Below, piece after piece: positions 51,723 to 55,048 of a stretch of 55,048 nt of DNA. The position numbers and the translations under genes are program-made. The DNA lies in NCBI RefSeq assembly GCF_013149275.1, contig NZ_JABGNA010000020.1, forward strand, positions 1 to 55,048. Reading direction: 5' to 3'. Numbering within the stretch: position 1 is the first letter of the stretch; each line of letters opens with the position of its first letter. The notes under the pieces were generated by a model. That model ran no database searches and was not told the DNA's origin. It was given only the letters and a program-made list of their open reading frames with translations. Origin of the DNA: Mucilaginibacter sp. SG564. GTDB lineage: Bacteria; Bacteroidota; Bacteroidia; Sphingobacteriales; Sphingobacteriaceae.

Positions 51723-54700
51723 ATGAAACTTCCTGTCCTTACTGTTTTTATATTTGTCCTTGCTTTGAATGCTAATGCACAAACAGCAGCTGAATTTCAA
51801 AATGTTATTCCGATAAGTACTGTTTCTCCAAATGCAGCCAGCCTGGGTAAATTTGGAAACATTCCGGTAAGCTATGCTACCGGGATCCCTTCAGTAACCA
51901 TCCCGCTTTACGAAATAAACGTAGGCAAAATCAAAATACCGCTATCTTTAGATTACCATGGTGGGGGTGTAAGAGTAGATGAGGTATCATCGAGCGTTGG
52001 TACCAGCTGGGCTTTAAATGGTATTGGAGAGATTTCCAGAAATATGATTGGCTTACCTGATGAAAATAGCGGGGGCTATCTTTCCGCACTTTCGTTAGAT
52101 TCCCTATACAATTACTATCAATATGCCAATTACAGCGTACCCAGAAAGTTGGCGTTTGCCCAATATATACTTGATGTAAGGGATAATGCAAAGGAAACAC
52201 AACCGGATGTTTTTTCATATACGTTAAACGGCAGCAGTGGTAAATTCATGTACCGTCCCAATGGCTCGATTATGCAAATACCCATATCGAATAACCGTAT
52301 CGAGAGAACAACCGGCAATAACTTTAAAATAACGGATGACCAGGGGCTGGTTTATCTATTTGACCAGCAGGAGCGAACGCAAATGGTATCCGAATCCGCG
52401 ACCGGTCCGGGCAGCTATACCAGTACCTGGCGGCTATCAAAAATGATCTCACCAAGCCTTGCAGACACGATATACTTTAAATACACATCGGTTGATGGTG
52501 ATTTGGAACATAACTGGAGCTTTTCTAACGTCTTCGGTGATAATCCGGGCGATGGTGATTACAGCCGCCAAAGTTCATCTGTTTCCACAATTTCCCATAG
52601 TATAGAATTAATCCCAAATGAAATTGATTGGCGCGGGGGAAAGGTTGTATTTTCTAATAAACGGGATCGATCCGACCGTACTTCAGAGTTGCGATTGGAT
52701 AGTGTGAAGGTCTATTCAGAATTGAATGGAGCTTTTCAATTGATTAAGAACATTAAACTTTATCAATCTTATTTTTATAGTAATCCCGTTGCTGGTAAAA
52801 CTCCGGATAACCGGAATTACCGTTTAAGATTGGATTCCGTTGCTTACTTGGCGGTAAATTCAAGTTTACCGGCCCAATCGTATCAGATGACTTACAACAA
52901 CGGTCCGATAGCGCCAAATGAATCATTTGGACAGGATATATGGGGGTTTAATAATGGCGCTTTCAACAATCCTGCGCTAATGCCTACCCAAACTGTATTG
53001 TGGAATGGCACCTATCGAACTATTGGAGGGGGCAATATGGATCCTGACAGTACCAATACTTACGTACAGGCATGTATGCTTCAGTCTATTAAGTATCCGG
53101 CAAAAGGAAAGTCAGTTTTTGAGTTTGAACCCCATCGGTTTCCGCAGGATTATTCAACAACGCAAACGCAATCCGTGTCCTGCGATGCTTACGGAGGTGT
53201 GCAACTTAGCAATACAGCGAGCTTTACGGTCAGCGCTGGTCAACAGGCTTTCAGTTATAGCGCCACCCTTTCGGCTTATAATTATCCGGGCGTAACCGAT
53301 AGACCACAAATAAAGATGGTTGACCAAAATACGGGGCAGGTAATTTTCATAGTCGGTAACGTAAGTAACCCTGGTCAAAGTTATAGTACAGGAACTATTG
53401 CACTTTCCCTGGTTACAGGCCATACCTATGTGATCACTACCAGTATTAATACTACCGATTCCAGGGTATCTGCCACCTGCCAGGTATCCTGGTCAGTTCC
53501 GGTTAGCGGTACTATGATCAAAATGGGGGGAGGATTACGGGTAAGCGCGATCACGAATTATGACAGTAATGGTAACTTTGTAAATAAAGAGAAATATCAA
53601 TATGGTAATGATGGTACAGGTCAGCTTTTAACGGCCGCTTCGTATTTATCCATTAATTATGAAAATCCCTTTTATGAAAGCGGCACCCAGCCTCCCTTGA
53701 ATCCTAATTCCTGTATTGTTACTACATCAAATATAAAAGCCGTATATTATTCAAGAGGGATTTACCCGGCGACGCAGTTCAGTGGAAGCCCAATTGTTTA
53801 TGGCGCAGTTACAAAATTTGATGTCGACAATAATGGTGTGGCAAATGGCAAAAAGATATTCACTTATACATTTTTCAGTGATCAGGCCGGCCTGCCGATT
53901 ACAGATTATGGAACGTCGGGGATCTGGCTTGTTTCTCATAACTGGAGAAACGGGTTCTTAAAACAGGAGTATACTTATAAATCACTTGGCGCTTCTTACA
54001 GTCCGGTTAGTATTAAACAATACAACTATCAAATATACCGTGCCGATACTTTGCTGGGGCTAAAGATTAAACCCTTGTATATAAATGAAGGAGGCTGTGC
54101 TCTCACGAAAGATACCAGTATTACCAGATCCGGCGCGCCGAACCATGTAGGCGATGGTAATAGAACACATTTTCTAATGGGCCGGATACCTACTTATACC
54201 GGCGCCATATTGCTTCAATCAGAATCAGACACCACCTTTAATGATGCGGGAAACAAAATCATAGAGGTTAATAATAACTATTACGATGATCCGACACACA
54301 TTTTACCAACCCGGAAAGAGACCTTTAACAGCACGGGTGATAACCTGACTGACGTAATTAAGTATCCCCATGATCTTGCAGTAGCAGGCAATGTATACCA
54401 GACAATGATGTCCAGAAACATGATATCACCAGTTGTAAAGTTTCAACAACTAAAGAACGGAATACAACAGGCTTTATCAAATATTAATTATTACGACTGG
54501 TTTGGCAATAATAGTCTTCTGCTGCCGCAAACAGTTGACGGTCAGGTATTGTCCAATCCGACCGAGAACAGAGTAAGGTTTAATAAATATGATATCTATG
54601 GTAACATTCAGGAACAGCAAAAAGCGAATGCACCTGTTTTGAGTTACAAATGGGCTTATGACAAAACTTATCCCGTGGCCCAGATTGTGAATGCTTTATC

Positions 54701-55048
54701 CTCTGAATTTTACTATGAAGGTTTTGAGGATAGTTCGGCCGGTGGAGTAACGAGCGGAGCAAGCCATACGGGGAATAAATACACGACGAATGCAACCGTA
54801 AGCTGGACCAGGCCGAATAGTCGTATTTATGTCATCAGCTATTGGTATAGAAGCGGCGGGGTCTGGAAATATCAGCCTGAACAAGCTTATACCGCGTCAA
54901 TTTTTGCCATGACAGGGGGAGACGGCTATGATGACATTCGGATCTATCCGAAAGATGCCCAGATGACAACCTATACCTACGATCCCTTAGTGGGCATGAC
55001 AAGCTCAACGGATTCGAAGGGCGAGACGACGTATTACGAATATGATAG
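51723..55048 (+). CDS. RHS-related large secreted protein, part A of locus 2 (3' truncated by window)
   Basis: Open from ATG 51723 to the window end (1108 codons). Signal peptide near residue 20 ends NANAQ. GKFGNIPVSYATGIPSVTIP and the YHGGGVRVDE / WALNGIGEISRNM segments parallel the protein at 38105 (GDYPVNLSTGVPAITIP, GLGWSIDAGGEISR), and the end YDPLVGMTSSTDSKG equals the YRPLIGIGDITDAKE region there. So this is a second copy of the fibre-plus-RHS locus, diverged in sequence. The gene probably continues to a DUF5977-type or other end and a core/tip gene beyond the window. Confidence 0.88.
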   Translation, partial: MKLPVLTVFIFVLALNANAQTAAEFQNVIPISTVSPNAASLGKFGNIPVSYATGIPSVTIPLYEINVGKIKIPLSLDYHGGGVRVDEVSSSVGTSWALNGIGEISRNMIGLPDENSGGYLSALSLDSLYNYYQYANYSVPRKLAFAQYILDVRDNAKETQPDVFSYTLNGSSGKFMYRPNGSIMQIPISNNRIERTTGNNFKITDDQGLVYLFDQQERTQMVSESATGPGSYTSTWRLSKMISPSLADTIYFKYTSVDGDLEHNWSFSNVFGDNPGDGDYSRQSSSVSTISHSIELIPNEIDWRGGKVVFSNKRDRSDRTSELRLDSVKVYSELNGAFQLIKNIKLYQSYFYSNPVAGKTPDNRNYRLRLDSVAYLAVNSSLPAQSYQMTYNNGPIAPNESFGQDIWGFNNGAFNNPALMPTQTVLWNGTYRTIGGGNMDPDSTNTYVQACMLQSIKYPAKGKSVFEFEPHRFPQDYSTTQTQSVSCDAYGGVQLSNTASFTVSAGQQAFSYSATLSAYNYPGVTDRPQIKMVDQNTGQVIFIVGNVSNPGQSYSTGTIALSLVTGHTYVITTSINTTDSRVSATCQVSWSVPVSGTMIKMGGGLRVSAITNYDSNGNFVNKEKYQYGNDGTGQLLTAASYLSINYENPFYESGTQPPLNPNSCIVTTSNIKAVYYSRGIYPATQFSGSPIVYGAVTKFDVDNNGVANGKKIFTYTFFSDQAGLPITDYGTSGIWLVSHNWRNGFLKQEYTYKSLGASYSPVSIKQYNYQIYRADTLLGLKIKPLYINEGGCALTKDTSITRSGAPNHVGDGNRTHFLMGRIPTYTGAILLQSESDTTFNDAGNKIIEVNNNYYDDPTHILPTRKETFNSTGDNLTDVIKYPHDLAVAGNVYQTMMSRNMISPVVKFQQLKNGIQQALSNINYYDWFGNNSLLLPQTVDGQVLSNPTENRVRFNKYDIYGNIQEQQKANAPVLSYKWAYDKTYPVAQIVNALSSEFYYEGFEDSSAGGVTSGASHTGNKYTTNATVSWTRPNSRIYVISYWYRSGGVWKYQPEQAYTASIFAMTGGDGYDDIRIYPKDAQMTTYTYDPLVGMTSSTDSKGETTYYEYD

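Noticed and set aside
1..55048. CRISPR arrays, tRNA or rRNA genes
   Set aside because: No regularly spaced repeats beyond the three 20-bp units at 22479, no cloverleaf and no rRNA-like sequence noticed by eye; a tRNAscan and CRISPR search would be decisive.

Overview
The window reads as chromosome of a Bacteroidota bacterium, most likely Sphingobacteriaceae-like (Mucilaginibacter/Pedobacter type; family placement is inference). Evidence: promoters of the TAnnTTTG type, genes mostly without clear Shine-Dalgarno sequences, and protein families typical of the phylum (two-part RHS proteins with DUF5977 and DUF6443-like regions, trimeric fibre-like proteins, DUF4407 membrane proteins, TPR-type lipoprotein histidine kinases). 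No rRNA, tRNA or CRISPR array was recognised.

Layout. (1) 1-1.4 kb: the 3' end of an RHS gene whose toxin tip carries an L,D-transpeptidase-like His...Ser-x-Gly-Cys motif, followed by an exported putative immunity protein and an XRE regulator. (2) 1.9-7.2 kb: a transposon-type ATPase with a broken integrase, gene remnants, and an AT-rich MBOAT/SGNH O-acetylation pair. (3) 7.2-18.7 kb: one tightly coupled minus-strand operon for a type II secretion/type IV pilus-like machine (GspG, prepilin peptidase, GspE, GspD, PilMN/GspL-like, PilO/GspM-like, lipoprotein, GspC/PilP-like, repeat protein, GspK-like, two minor pseudopilins, GspF). (4) 19-22.4 kb: an alpha/beta hydrolase, a YcaQ/AlkZ-type DNA glycosylase and an unknown membrane protein. 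(5) 22.4-25.4 kb: a regulated promoter with 20-bp-period repeats, a small secreted peptide, a histidine kinase and a response regulator. (6) 26-36.5 kb and 48-50.3 kb: three transcription units preceded by the same element, a 16-bp palindrome (TTACGGKTTCCCGTAA) placed exactly 21 nt upstream of a TAnTTTTG -7 box. (7) 37-48 kb and 50.6 kb to the right edge: two RHS loci, the first with a scarred array of displaced toxin tips and immunity genes.

The most interesting part is the set of three units sharing the palindrome-promoter. Unit A (26.1-32.6 kb) is a translationally coupled operon of two DUF4407 coiled-coil membrane proteins, a membrane-bound transglutaminase-fold protease with Cys467/His495/Glu520, a four-helix membrane protein and a bacterial pentameric ligand-gated ion channel homologue. 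Unit B (33.2-36.5 kb) has two exported proteins, a stand-alone HsdR-N type nuclease and a membrane protein that is a paralogue of the one at 21.6 kb. Unit C (48.1-50.3 kb) carries a KwaA/KwaB-like pair, that is, a Kiwa-type anti-phage system, with two extra small genes. A shared operator linking a probable known defence system to two undescribed membrane/nuclease modules suggests a co-regulated immunity or envelope-stress regulon. The two-component pair at 23-25 kb is a candidate regulator, but nothing in the sequence proves that link.
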